Source of the DNA: Aphidius gifuensis
Lineage: Eukaryota > Arthropoda > Insecta > Hymenoptera > Braconidae
DNA length: 64,000 nucleotides
Reading direction: 5' to 3'
Assembly (NCBI RefSeq): GCF_014905175.1
Contig: NC_057789.1
Coordinates: 10,106,001 to 10,170,000, forward strand
In this document: piece after piece, positions 49,446-61,569 of the stretch
Position numbering within the stretch: position 1 is the first letter of the stretch
How the letters are laid out: each line of letters opens with the position of its first letter
Made by a program: the position numbers and the translations under genes
The notes under the pieces: generated by a model
Database searches by the model: none
What the model was told of the DNA's origin: nothing
The model's input: the letters and a program-made list of their open reading frames with translations, nothing else

Positions 49446-49664
49446 TTAAGCCTTGGATTTAACAAACTTCTTGTTATTTTCAGAGTTCATTAATTTAGTG
49501 AGAATTTTTCTTGAATGTCCATTTGGATCATGTTGATTTGTGTGTTGAACTGACTCAAGTTTGCTGCGTTGTTTTCCACCGTGTGCAGTAAATATGTGCT
49601 TGTGCTCATAACCATAATTGAAATGCTCATATTGATCAAATTCGCCATAAGTAATATCTGACAT
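49446..49664 (-). CDS. NUPR1: NUPR1/p8-like stress-response nuclear protein (72 aa)
   Basis: A 72-codon single-exon frame from MSDITYGEFDQYEHFNYGYE to KFVKSKA. The C-terminal half GKQRSKLESVQHTNQ..PNGHSRKILTKLMNSENNKK matches the basic helix-loop-helix-like core of NUPR1 (nuclear, disordered, HMG-like transcription cofactor induced by stress). The acidic/aromatic N-terminus is as in insect homologues. Length is close to the human protein. A TATA box lies about 270 bp upstream, in keeping with an inducible gene. The stop is 12 nt before a donor, so the message has an intron in its 3' UTR. Confidence 0.88.
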   Translation of the reverse strand: MSDITYGEFDQYEHFNYGYEHKHIFTAHGGKQRSKLESVQHTNQHDPNGHSRKILTKLMNSENNKKFVKSKA

Positions 49665-49930
49665 ATTTAAATTGATTATTTAAATTACTTTTTTTAAATG
49701 CCAATAACTTTTTTTCTTCTTGATTTATTATTTTTCAACAAATTTTTAGTTTAAAAAACAAAGTGTATATATTTCTTTTTTTAATATGAGTTTGACTGTA
49801 ATTTTAAATGATTTTCTTCAGTGAAGAAAATAATGACGCTTTGATTTATTTTTATTATCACACAAAAGATGTAAATATGTAATTTAAACGAGTTTGTATT
49901 ACGGACTGGATTGGAGACAAGGTGCAATCG

Positions 49931-49940
49931 GTTTTTATAC
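49931..49940 (-). promoter_or_regulatory. TATA box upstream of NUPR1
   Basis: GTATAAAAAC on the minus strand, with TCCAGTCCG as a possible initiator about 30 bases downstream. The surrounding 49890-50030 is of more balanced composition than its flanks. It predicts a 5' UTR of roughly 240 nt. Confidence 0.5.
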
Positions 49941-50040
49941 ATGGTCGAAAATTTTAATGCGCAAATGAAATAGAAGGGATAATGTGAGATTTGCGCATGC
50001 TCGAGATAAAGCATTGGTAGTTACGCGGTGAATTTTTAGA

Positions 50041-51468
50041 AGAGGGGAATCAAGAGGGGTTTTTATTTAAAGGGGAGAGGATTATTTCAATAACACAAAC
50101 AAGCAAGAATGGTTTCTCGACCTTTCTATACAGTTCTCAGACCGTTAAATTTGTACTTGCTTTGACCAAAATAAATATTAATATTAAAAACATCAAAAAA
50201 CACATGAAAAATATTCATGGCTCGATGTAATTTTTTTAGAGTATGAATTACAATCCCAATTATCTTGTTAACTGACCGATGAATTTTAAATTTTACATAC
50301 TTATTGAATAGGTTTTTTTATCCTCTTTTAAATGAGATTAATATTAATTATTTCTTTCGTATAGTTTTTGAGCTATGAATTTTTAAAAATAGTTGAAAAA
50401 AAAAAAATGTGGTCTAGACTTTTTTTGGAGTATTAAGTTTTAATGATTTTTTACGTATTTAAAAAAATAATGACATGTACTCAATGGAGTATTAATGAAA
50501 AGATAATTTATTTATCTTTTTTATGGTAAAAAATAATTGTAAATTGTAGGTTTTGATATTGAGATATTTACGATGAAAGAACGTTCGAGAATATATAAAT
50601 ACGGCGTAGAAGGTGGCCCCAATGAATAACAAATCAGAAAAAAAAAAAAACTTCAAATATATAATAAGTGTACATTTATGAAGAATACAGAATATTTTTT
50701 ATTTCTTCTAAATTGAGACGTTATTGATTATTTATATATATATAAAACAAGATGTTTTTTATTCATAAAAATCATTATTTATAATTATTTATTTATGTAT
50801 ATATTTATATAGTTTTTTTTTTTTTTTTTTTTTTTTTTTTCAAGTCGATAATACAGGTTTGCCGTGTTCGGTAGAGCTTGTAAAAAAAAAGATAATATTA
50901 TCATGGAGATGGAGGTATACATTCAACAACATTATAAACTCCATGAATATTATATGAACATGAAGGATAGAGATTAGAGAACTAGGTTTTCTTAGACGGT
51001 AAGACGAAGGCAAAAAAACTGCACGAAACGGAATTGAACAAATACTTTTTAAATGGTAGTCCTTAAGACCCAGAACACGTTGCATCTATTTCTAATCATT
51101 TTTTTTGTCTGCCGTCCACAGGTAAGCCAGGTAAAAAATCGATAATTTAAATATCTCCGGATTAATTGTGTTTTGTTTAATACTTTTAAATTTATTATAT
51201 TAAGTTAATTTCAAAATACCAATTGAATTAATTGTCATCTGACCGAGATATTAAAAACACGAATTATAAAGTACGTCTAAACTATTATTGGCGAGCTAGG
51301 TTATTTCTCTTAAATGTATTTTAAATATAAAAAAATAACCTCAATAAAAAAAAAATTATTAAAAGGGTTTAAAAAATTATCAAAAATTAAATTGAGTTGT
51401 AGAGCAGTATGGGGTTTATACAGAGGGGCGCGAAAATAATAGAGTGGTGGATATTAGCATGGTTTTAT
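50041..51468. other. Intergenic, nothing firm
   Basis: AT-rich DNA with a poly-T tract of about 30 at 50813-50840 and some mixed islets (50570-50625, 50930-51080, 51270-51300). Short frames here are not convincing. No gene is supported. Confidence 0.5.
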
Positions 51469-51531
51469 CGGAGTAATCGCGGAGAAATTCGGAGTAATCA
51501 CGAAAAAATTCGGAGTAATCACGGAGAAATA
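51469..51531 (+). repeat. 21-bp tandem repeat, 3 units
   Basis: Three units of cggagtaatcacggagaaat plus one base, with small differences between units (gcggag, acgaaa, acggag). It lies in a G/C-richer islet; the function is unknown. Confidence 0.9.
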
Positions 51532-51847
51532 TTTTTACCAGGGCAGGTTATCCTGGTGTTATCCAGTGCAGACAAATTGTATTATAAAAAAAAAAATTAT
51601 TTGAAGATATTCGTTTCATCAAGCCTAGATCCAGACTAGATCAAGATATCCCTAGATGATTTTTTTTTTGCCTATGATTTTTGTAAAACTTATATATAAA
51701 CTTATATATATTATATATAAACTGTATATATAAGGAAAGAACCATTATACATATGCAATTGTTATAGAGGTAACAATTGACATTGCTCTTATTTCGATAA
51801 TTTGTTTGTTGTGATACTTCATAGCGTATACGCTTGCATATTTATCT

Positions 51848-51997
51848 CCCAGTTCAAAAAATTTCATAAAAACCACGAAAAAGTCAAATACACATCAAAT
51901 GCTCATAGAATAATAATAATAATAATAATAATATCTATGAGCATTTGATGTGTATTTGACCCTTTTTCGCGGTTTCTATGAGAATTTTTTAACTGGG
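51848..51997. mobile_element. 150-bp foldback element
   Basis: The arms start CCCAGTT and read into gtcaaatacacatcaaatgc and tcatagaa. They mirror each other almost completely around an ATA microsatellite loop. No duplication of flanking bases was resolved. It is a typical hairpin MITE. Confidence 0.85.
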
Positions 51998-52649
51998 CTG
52001 ACTCAAATCTCCCATTTGTAAACCCTTTTTTCATGGCCAAAATTTATAGATAATATAATTAATAATAGAATTGTTAATTGTTATAAGTTAAATAAGTTAA
52101 TAATAGAATTGTAATAATTTATTACAATTTTCTTTTTAAATCTATTCCTAAGATTTGTCTATTAAAATTACAATTACGCGGATACTTTTTTCAGCACAAA
52201 CTGAGAGAGAGAGAGAAAGAAAGAGAGAAAATGTAAATAAACAAGCCTACTATCTAACAACAACATTTATCAATAAATATCAATAATCAAATATATATAC
52301 AATTTAAAATTAGAAAAAAAAAAAGGGATGAATAAAATGACTATTAAAAAATTTTATGAAAAATTTGTCATTGATAATATTTGTGTGTAAATTAGTTAAT
52401 AATAGCAAAAACACACTAGTCAATTTTTTAAGTTGCTAAAAACACTTGTATAAGTAAAAAAACAAATGCAATACAAAAAATAAATACAAATATATACAAT
52501 AGTCAATAAATAAATAAATTTTTAATGAAGTAAGTTAATTAATTAATGTATTATAAAATATCAATAATTTGTCATTAAAAAAAAAATTATTTAAAGTAGT
52601 AGATTGAAAATTTAATTACAGATTAGAAATTTTTAAAATAATTTTTAGT
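51998..52649. other. AT-rich 3' flank of the GGT gene
   Basis: Contains a GAGA/GAAAGA run at 52202-52230 and otherwise AT-rich sequence; the 3' UTR of the minus-strand GGT gene probably lies at its right side. Nothing else recognised. Confidence 0.45.
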
Positions 52650-54809
52650 TTATAAACCAGTAATATCACCACCCTTACGATCATCTACAGATCCATAAAT
52701 GGTATCATTAATTTTGGAAATAACATAAACTCCACTAAATACAGGATAACTAGAAGGTCTTAATGAATGCCCAAATTTTTGAAGTCCATCGACAATAGCA
52801 CTGTTTATTCCATATTCATAGGAAGATGTCACTGGAAAAAGCTGTTGATGAATTCTACACGCATCAACAGCTTTTTCAAGATCTACATCCATCCACAAGT
52901 ATCGGGCAAGTACCTGATAACAGTCAAAAAAATATTTTGATTATATTGAATTTTATTTTTATTGGATAAAAAAAAACTCATCTTACTAATGACACAGATG
53001 TTGGTATTCTAGTTCCTCCAGCTCCACCAAGTACTATTCTAACATCTCCATTTGATGACGTGATTATTGAAGGTATCATTGATGACAATGGTCTTTTTCC
53101 TCCCTTTATGTTATTGTTTTTATTGTTTGCTAAGTTGTTTGACATACTAGCTACAGAATCTATTGAAAAATCATCCATCGCATTATTTAAAATGATACCA
53201 GTTTGTTCGCTTACAATACCGCTTCCAAAACTGTAAATATAGTATTGACAAAAATTAATTATTATCGATAAATTATTTATTTGAATTTCATTATAAATGG
53301 TAATGAAAAAAAGATTATTTTATTTTAGTATTTACTAAGTGTTGATAGTGCTTGTTACAGCAACAGCATCACCATTGGGTGCTAGCACTGATATGTGTGA
53401 TGTACCATGATCCTCCAAGAGTCCACTACCTGCACCATAATGAGCTGGATCATTCCAAGTTTTATCATCAATTATTTTTTGTCTAATTGATTTTGCAAAT
53501 TCTTTTGATGTCAAATTGCCTAGCACCTATAATAATAAATTACATTAATGTTTAATATTATAGTATTTTTAATAAATATAAAAATAATTTACCTCAGTCA
53601 TATCAACGTAATCAGCATCACCCATTTTACTTCTAACAGCATATGCATACTTCCACGTTTCAATAATTCTATGATATGTTTGAATTGTATTATTCCAACC
53701 TTTCAAACTATCTGGAGTAAATTTAAATTCGTCAAAAACATTTAAAATAAATGCAAATAATCCACCACTTCCCGGAAAATTTGACGTGTATAATGTCATA
53801 TTTAGAAAATTTGTTGTCACTGGTTTTGACCATTTGACTTGATATTTTTTCAAATCATCCATCATCATGGTACTTCCGTTTTTTTGCACATCTTCAATAA
53901 TTTTTCTACCAATTTCACCATTGTAAAATATATCTGGGCCATTTTTAGATATTTCCAACAGTGTCTGACAAATTTTATCAGGTTTTACATAGTCCCCTTC
54001 TTTTTTTATTGCTCCAGTTGTATTATTTACGAACATTTTTCTAAATGAAAAAAACAAAACATATTTTGATATACAGCTAAGAAAATACAACATCTTATTG
54101 TGTTAATGAAAGTATAATAACGTTACCTTAATGTTGGATCGTTTCGTACAACATTTTCTAAAAATTTGACAGCATTGGCTAATTTTTTAGTTATATTCCA
54201 TCCTTCTTCACATATTTTAATCGTTGGATTAAACAGCTCATCCCATGGTATTTTACCAAATTTTTGATGAGCAGCCCAGTATCCAGCAATTTCACCTGGT
54301 ACAGCTATTGATAATCCATTTTTAATTGAAGCATTTAATTTTACATTTTCAAACATGCCAGCATGAGCAGCGTATGGTGCCACATCTCGTGCATTTAAAA
54401 AATATCCTTGCTTCGTAGAACGTTCATAAATTGTCATTAAAAATCCCCCACCCATTCCCATCCACTGCATGTTTATTAAACCATTGCAAATCATTGTTGA
54501 TAATGCTGCATCAATTGCTGATCCATTTTTATCCTTTATTATCGATCTTTAAAACAAATTATTATTTTTTTTTCCCAATTAATTCAAGTGCATATTTCAA
54601 AGGAGTTATTTAGAAAATGAAAAACAAATTAATCAAACTTACCGTCCAGTTTCTGCACAAATAGCACTATCAGATAAAACTGATGCTTTTTTAAAAATTC
54701 GTAATTTACTTGGTAAAGTTTCGTTGACTACAATTGAATCAGGTGGAAATAAGCAATTGCACTTATATATGATCGTGATTGTTATTAAAAAATAACTTGA
54801 AATGCGCAT
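52650..54809 (-). CDS. GGT: Secreted gamma-glutamyltranspeptidase, 6 exons (577 aa)
   Basis: Exons 54809-54643, 54546-54127, 54040-53593, 53526-53336, 53230-52987 and 52913-52650 join in phase. The N-terminus is a hydrophobic signal or anchor segment (YFLITITIIYKCNCLF). Family motifs: GSAIDAAL, MGMGGGFLMTIY, LNARDVAP (substrate Arg), PGSGGL, the autoprocessing and catalytic Thr at about residue 387 in EDHGTSHISV, NNAMDDFS, RPLSSMIPS and GGAGGTRI. The enzyme cleaves and transfers the gamma-glutamyl group of glutathione; the precursor cuts itself at the Thr into two subunits. All catalytic residues that I can check are present, so it should be active. GGT is a major venom protein in aphid-parasitoid wasps (Aphidius); whether this copy is venomous or a housekeeping paralogue cannot be told from sequence. 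Confidence 0.94.
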
Positions 54810-55756
54810 TGTTAAAAAAATGATTTTTTTTAGTATCAACTTTTAAAAACTATGAAATAAAAACTATGTAATAAAATGATTTAAGACCAGATGCTTAACT
54901 CCTAGTGATAAAATTATGACAAATTTTGACTTCGAATTTTAGTCTTATGTTAATACTTATATTTTTAATTTAATATAATTATAAAAAATATAGTAAAATG
55001 TCCAAAACAATAGCACACGTGTCGGAAGTTAGCTCACCGAGTGATGGGATGAGTCAAAAAACTATGATTATTGTTCTTTTGTCGGCCATCACCGAAATGA
55101 ATGTGTACATTAAACAATCATCTTACAAAAAAACAATAATTATATAATTTTCAGGCACATCACATCACACGGTTCCAACACATGTGTTTTTTTTTTTAGA
55201 TATCGATATATTTTTTATAATTATTCAATTGAAAATATAAATATTATAACATTATAACATGAGACAAAAATTCAAGGTTAAAACTTGTCATAATTTTGTC
55301 ACTATAGATGTTATAAGAATCTGATCTTAAATATTAAAACAATAATTTAACTTTATATATTAGATTTTTTTATTTTATACACTACTTATATTGCACATTA
55401 ATAAAACTTATGAATGATTGTAAAATATGGTGTGATATATTTCTACTTCTTACTTGAATAATACATATGTTTTCACAAAAGTGAGAGAAACACAAGTAAA
55501 ATTAGAAGTTAACGATGGCAGATTAGCCTCCGGAATCTAATAAAGTCGAGGCGATTTGTTGTTCATCTTGGAATTAGAAGATAAGATAAGGCTGTATTTA
55601 AGCTTCAGGGTAGGATGAATTTTGGGTCCAAGCGGGCTCCCATCTGATTATGTTTGATTTAAACAAAAAAAAAAAAATTAGTGCCTCCGATGCATACTGT
55701 ACTAATTCACATTAAAATTTCTACGATGTCTTTCCCCCTTATTTATTGAACTTATT
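54810..55756. other. GGT upstream region and intergenic DNA
   Basis: AT-rich. A CACGTG E-box within gcacacgtgtcgg at about 55014 lies in a mixed-composition patch that may belong to the GGT regulatory region. No TATA box at a fitting distance was recognised. Mixed islets at 55500-55640 hold no clear exon. Confidence 0.4.
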
Positions 55757-56150
55757 TATGCTACCTCATGAATTATTCATTAAGAATATAAAATAATTAT
55801 GCCATTAATTTATGAGTGTACACCGTTAGAATTTACTATTGAAGTAAATAAAAAAATACCTTTTATATTTTTTTATATGTAAAATATTAAATTATAATTA
55901 AAATATATAAAAGTAAATTTTAAACTGAATTATTTGTATATCGTATTTTGTAAATCCAACGATTACAATATTAACTCGAATTTGATAATGTTGTATTAGC
56001 AGCGTGTCTCAGCGTAATTACGTATTACAACTGAAAAAATTTAGAAAATATAAAATAACTATTTACAATTTGTAACAAATTTATTCAGGTTGTCGGCACA
56101 ATAGTCACATACGAGATTTATTTGCTCCAATTTAAACCGTGAATTGAAAA
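55757..56150 (+). pseudogene. Gustatory receptor pseudogene, last three exons only
   Basis: The blocks correspond to exons 7-9 of the receptor at 57034-58841: IIMPLIYEC.PLEFTIE, then a copy of RLQY.LEFDNVVL with a stop and a ~35-bp deletion replacing the FNFFELTRSFM part, then VVGTIVTYEIYLLQFKP and a stop. Introns and about 180 bp of the 3' flank also align with the neighbour. The earlier exons were not found, so this is a truncated tandem duplicate. Confidence 0.82.
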
Positions 56151-57033
56151 AAAAAATTTACAAGAACAATTTAAATTTTCTTTCTTAATTTGAGAAATAT
56201 CAGTAATTAAATTATTTTGTGAAGCATAAATTTATGCTGTTATTTAAAAGTAATAAAAATAAAATAAACATTGCAAAATTAAATTTATCTCTCAAACTAT
56301 TCATTTATCCAAAAAATCCCTAAAAAAATTTTCTAGAAAAAATGCTTTTTAAACAAAAGTACAAAACGAAATAATTAATAACATCGACATATCTATTCTT
56401 CTTTAATTAATTGAGAACTAAAAAAAAGTTTAACTATACGAAATAAAAAAACTCCAAATATCTTATACACTTCTACTACGGTCATTTTAATTTTCTATCA
56501 ATATTCAATTAATAAAACCACGTAGTCTATAAACATAGAGCTTGTTTGTTTTTTTTTGTTTTTTTTTACCTGAATTTATAAAAGAAGCTAAATGTGAATT
56601 TCAAGCTGTTTTTTATAAATACATCAACATACTAATAATTCACATTGAAAAATATAAAATCAATAAAAAAATAATCAACTAAATTCAACAACAACAACTG
56701 AAGAATATTATGAAAATGTTTGTGATAATATCAAAGCCCTATATAAAAGTATAAGGCATTAATAATTAATCAACAACAACACCACCATCGAAATAGTTTT
56801 AATATTCCAAAGCGATAATATAAAATATCAATATTGATTGGAATAATTAAATTATTAAAAATTGATAAACATAATTTTTTCTTCACCATAAATTTGATAA
56901 AATAAACAGTTGTCAGCATTCTACAGTTAAGCTTGTATTTTAAGACAGTATTATTTTATTTGAATTGTTTTTTAACAAACAATATGTTGATAAGTTGAAG
57001 TTTGATCTAAATATTAATTTTATAAAAAGTTTT
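56151..57033. other. Spacer between receptor copies
   Basis: The first ~180 bp resemble the 3' flank of the intact receptor (58842-59040), so the duplicated unit extended past the stop codon. The rest is AT-rich promoter-side sequence of the intact receptor, without a recognised motif. Confidence 0.55.
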
Positions 57034-58841
57034 ATGATGATGTATCAACACTCGAAAGCAGAGAAACTTTTACGAGTCAAAAGGGTATACATATTTATTA
57101 ATATAAAAAATAAATTATTAAATAATTTCAATTATTTTTAAAGGATGAAGAATCATTTCACAGATCAATGCGTTTAACTCTTATGTTCGCTCAAATATTT
57201 GGATTATTTCCTGTCACCAATGTCAGCAGTAAAAATTATAAAAGAATGAAATTTACTGTAAAATCGTTTAAAATGTTTTATAGTTTTTCAATACCTTTAT
57301 TGATTATACCGTTGGTAATTCAATCCATTGTAATTGTTATTACTACTACGAAAAATGAAATTGGCTGTCTATTTGGTGTTGCACGTAAATAATTTTAATT
57401 TAAATAGTATTAAATTAATAAATATAGTTTACTGTGATTTAGTTTTTTCTATTTATTCTATTTTTAAAGTTAGTCACGGTGTTGCTATATCATATTCAGT
57501 ATTTTATACAGCAACTATTTTAGAATATTTTACATTTTTTTGGATTTCATCGAAATGGCCGAAATTTCAAAAGTTATGGAAAACGATGGAAGACAAATTA
57601 AACAGGTCAAAAAAAATTGAATTATTAAATTCAAAAATGCATATATTGATCGATTATTCAAACAATAATAAAATAAATAAATATAAACATTTTTTTATAT
57701 TACAGTTCAGGAAATGATTGTCCAAAAATTTGGTGGAAAATCAATACAATATCATCGGTTGTAATATCTTTAATTTTTATTGATCATTCATTGTGGGTTT
57801 TCTTATATTTTCATGTACAAAAACCAAATTCATTAAAAATTTGTATTAACGGTAATTCATCATACGAATGTAAGTAAGCCCAATGTTAGTATTTATTAAT
57901 TGTGAATTTAATAATTTAAATTCAATGTTTCTAAAACAGATATACTTGATGGACTTGGTAAGAGTTTCGTGAATGTCATTGACTCGTATGCTGCTTTTGC
58001 TTGGACTTTTACGGATCTTTTTATAATATTAGTTTGTATTAATTTAATTCTGATAAAATTGATATTATTAATTTGTTATATTTATGATATATAAAAATTA
58101 TTTTAGTTATCAACGGGGCTAGTCGAGAGATATATATTTACGAATAAATTGGCAATGGATATTAAGTTACTAAATGATCATAATTATTGGAATAAACTTA
58201 GAATAAATTACAGTATTTTAAGCAATTTAGTCAAGAAAACAGATAAATTAGTATCTCCTTTGATATTTGTGTCTATTACACATAATTTTATTCGTATAAG
58301 TACACAACTTTTTTTTGGAATCACGTGAGATCATATATTATGATAGAAATAAAATTTCAAATAATATTTATCATTAATTAAAAATTAAATTTTATATTTT
58401 TAGATCTGAAAATACTATTATTACAGTCATTTCTTTTATTTCTTTTACATTTACATTTGGAAAAACGGCTTTCACTATTTTTGCCGCCTCAAGAATCCAT
58501 CAAGAATCTAAAATAATTATACCAATAATTTATGACTGCCCACTTTCGGAATTTACAATAGAAGTAAAAATATATTTTTTTATATGTAAAATATTGAATC
58601 GAAATTTTAAACTAAAGTTGTTTTGTATTTTGTAGACTGAAAGATTACAGTATCAACTTGAATTTGATAATGTTGTATTAACAGGGTTCAACTTTTTTGA
58701 GCTTACTCGAAGTTTCATGCTCGGCGTAAGTTAATATTTCAACTAAAAAAATTAAGAAAATATAAAATAACTATCTATAATTTTCAGATTGCCGGGACAA
58801 TAGTAACATACGAAATTTTTTTGCTGCAATTTAAACCATAA
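57034..58841 (+). CDS. Sugar-type gustatory receptor, 9 exons (~401 aa)
   Basis: Exons 57034-57084, 57144-57384, 57470-57605, 57706-57869, 57940-58031, 58107-58324, 58404-58563, 58636-58725 and 58788-58841 are phase-compatible with GT-AG sites. The start DEESFHRSMRLTLMFAQIFG then LFPVTNVS and the C-terminus GTIVTYEIFLLQFKP are hallmarks of the insect sugar-receptor (Gr5a/Gr64) clade of seven-transmembrane ligand-gated channels. Several hydrophobic segments (IPLLIIPLVIQSIVIVI, ISSVVISLIFIDHSLWVFLY, TIITVISFISFTFTFGKTAF) fit membrane helices. Exon 3 could start at 57443 instead, adding nine residues in the same frame. Three ATGs are tandem at the start. Expected role: sweet taste in sensory neurons. 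Confidence 0.88.
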
Positions 58842-59925
58842 ATTGAGAAAAAGAAAAATTTTAATTTTGTTTGTTAATTTGAGAAGTCGATAATTAAATT
58901 ATTTTATAAAAAATGAATCAATGTTATTATTTAAAATTAATATAAAAATAAAATAAATATTAAAATAAAACTCAATTGATTTTACAAACTATTTACTATT
59001 AAAAAACCCCTAAAAAAATATCCACATAAATAAAAAACTATTTATAATTGACTTTGAAGTATACATAATCAAATTCTCACTTTTCTCGACAGAACTTTAA
59101 CCACAGCTTCCTTCACTACCACCTTTTAAATGAACACCTTAAATGAAAAATCTTGATCGTAAATTTTTTTGAACAGACGTAGTAGTAGTAGTATTGTTCT
59201 ATGAAATAGTCAAAACTCAATAGTCAACTGAATATTTTAGTCACTGTTTTGTACAGAGCTACTGATTAGTGTTGATGATGACAATACGAAAGCGATGGAT
59301 AATATTGAACGGATTTATTATCGAAAATGACCAACGATTGACGTCTACGAATTTATTCGACAGTGGCTCATAAGTATGATAAAAATATTTTTAGAAAAAT
59401 CTTATCAAATTGAAAAAAAAAAAAAAAAATTGAAGTTAAACTTTTGGGGCCACTTTGAATATTATCGATATTATCTTTTTTTGTTTACTAATAATTTGGA
59501 AAAATATAGGTATATATCCTTTATAAAAAAATCACTTTATTTCAACTAACTTCACACTGAGAGGTTTTTATTTTGTTATTATTTTTTTTGTTTATTGTGA
59601 AATTAGCTGAAATAGTGTGATTTATTTATTTTTTTATTTTTTTTTTTTAAATTTGTTATTTTTTATTTTCTTAATTGATCAATTTAAAATTATTTCTTGA
59701 TGATCGTTATTCAGTATTTTATATAAAGCTTTTAAAAATTAGTTTTTTAGATTTTTTTAACGTGATAGAATAATATTAGCAATACGTATGGGGCTAAAAA
59801 AAATATTAATAAAAAAAATGATAAATTTTTTAAATAAATTTTGTCATATATTTTGTTTGTGAATAAAGGAATAAAACAATCAAGGTTAAATGATTGGACA
59901 TTATTTATTAATTAATTAACACGGA
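58842..59925. other. Intergenic, nothing firm
   Basis: Receptor 3' flank followed by AT-rich DNA. The islet at 59080-59370 has mixed composition and a gtagtagtagtag run but no convincing exon on either strand. Confidence 0.5.
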
Positions 59926-60284
59926 CTATAACATTTTACTCTCCGTAAAAAAATGTGTGTTTACTTTTTTATTAACAAGAACATATGCCATTGGAATGTC
60001 ATCTTTTGGTAATTTATATAAATCAGCAAGTTTAAGTTGTACCTATATGAGGAATTTCATTTAGAAAAATATTATTATTAAAATATTATTCTTTTTGCAC
60101 ACTAATTCTGTATATAATAATATTTTGATAATTTGATAATTACAACAAAGCTGTAGTAATATTAATTACAAAATTATTTATCAAACCAACGTCATTAGTG
60201 TAAGTTGATACTTTAGAAATAAAACGTCCTAAATGTTTGTCAAGTGATGAAACAATAATTAATCTTTTGATATTTTTTTTTTTG
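59926..60284 (-). other. Two putative terminal exons of an unidentified gene
   Basis: Minus strand: exon 60284-60170 (reading KRLIIVSSLDKHLGRFISKV then STYTNDVGLINNF) joins exon 60042-59926 (VQLKLADLYKLPKDDIPMAY then VLVNKKVNTHFFTESKML and a stop) through an intron with GTAATT and CATATAG ends. Both frames are clean and protein-like. I do not recognise the product. They lie just downstream of the HELLS pseudogene on the same strand; a relationship is possible but unproven. Confidence 0.45.
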
Positions 60285-61013
60285 CTTTGTAAAATTTAAT
60301 TAACTGATTATTTTATTATTATTATTTATTTCATTTGTTTTATTAAATCACTGCGATCCATAAGTTTTTCAAGTTCTTCATCAGAAAAACAATCTTTTTA
60401 TGAGTTAACCACTTCATGCTCAGTTTTTTCAAGAAGTTGTTTCATTTTCAAGAGCATATCTTTATCAAAAGGAACACCATTTAAGTCTTCAGATATAACA
60501 AGTTTTTCAAGTTTTTTTTTAGCATTAGCACGATTGATAATTAATTCATCATATGATCCTTTTATACAAAGTTTATAAATAATAACAGGACGTGTTTGAC
60601 CAATTCTATGACATCTTGCCATAGCTTGAATGTCTGCTTGTGGATTCCAATCACTGTCAAATATTATAAGAGTGTCAGCACCCATTAAATTAAGACCAAC
60701 ACCACCAGCTCTTGTTGTCATTAAAAATAAAAATAAACTTGGATCATTATTAAATAAATCAATATATTATATTGTCGATCTTTAATCTTACGTGAACCAT
60801 CAAGACGTGTCCAATTCCATGGTCGTATTTTTAAATAATCTTCAATATGATCCAGTATTTGCACCCAAGTTGAATATATTAAAACTTTATGACCACCTGC
60901 ATGAAGTTTTTTCAACATTGCATCAAGAATTATAAATTTACCAGATGCTTTGATCAATTCTTCATCATTTCGACGTTGTCCAACGTCATTTGTTGGACAA
61001 CTAATCATATATG

Positions 61014-61569
61014 CACAGTAAAAAATAGTTGGTAAAATTAACAAATTCAGTTTGTTAATTTAGGTCCACCAACAAAACGTTTGTTAATTTAACAAACATT
61101 TTATTTGTTAAATTAGGTCTACAAATAACTGTTTGTTAATTTTACAAATTTTTGTTTGTAAAATGAAATTTACAAACAGCTGTTTGTTAATTTTACAAAT
61201 ACTTTTTGTTAAATTTTTTTTTTTTTGTGCAAGCAAAAAAATAAATGTCTATTCATTTATATAATATTTTTTGATACGTAAATTTTATTATTTTTTCAAA
61301 TATTCTACTTATTTTTACATTAAATCTTCATTTATATATGCTTCGAGCCAATTTAACACAAAAAAATTTGTAAAATTAACAACCGGAGTTTGTAAAAACA
61401 TTTTACAAATTTTTTGTTGGTAAAATTAACAAACAGAGTTTGTAAAATTAACAAATAAAATTTGTCAAAAGATTTTACAAATTTTTTTTTGTTAAATTAA
61501 CAAACAAAAATTTGACAAACGACTAAAGTCTACAAATTACGAACGAATTACCAACTTTTTTTTACTGTG
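61014..61569. mobile_element. 556-bp element inserted in the HELLS exon
   Basis: The ends are CACAGTAAAAAATAGTTGGT and the complement of CACAGTAAAAAAAAGTTGGT. The interior repeats tttgttaattttacaaa and its variants many times. Removing the element together with one CA restores the Asn-His-Pro-Tyr-Met frame of the helicase, so the 2-bp CA is probably the target duplication. Confidence 0.85.

Noticed and set aside
51469..51531. CRISPR-like array
   Set aside because: It is a direct tandem repeat without spacers in a eukaryotic genome.
60721..61044. Treating the helicase frames at 60.4-61.0 kb and 61.6-61.9 kb as separate small genes
   Set aside because: They are consecutive parts of one HELLS-type protein broken by shifts and insertions.
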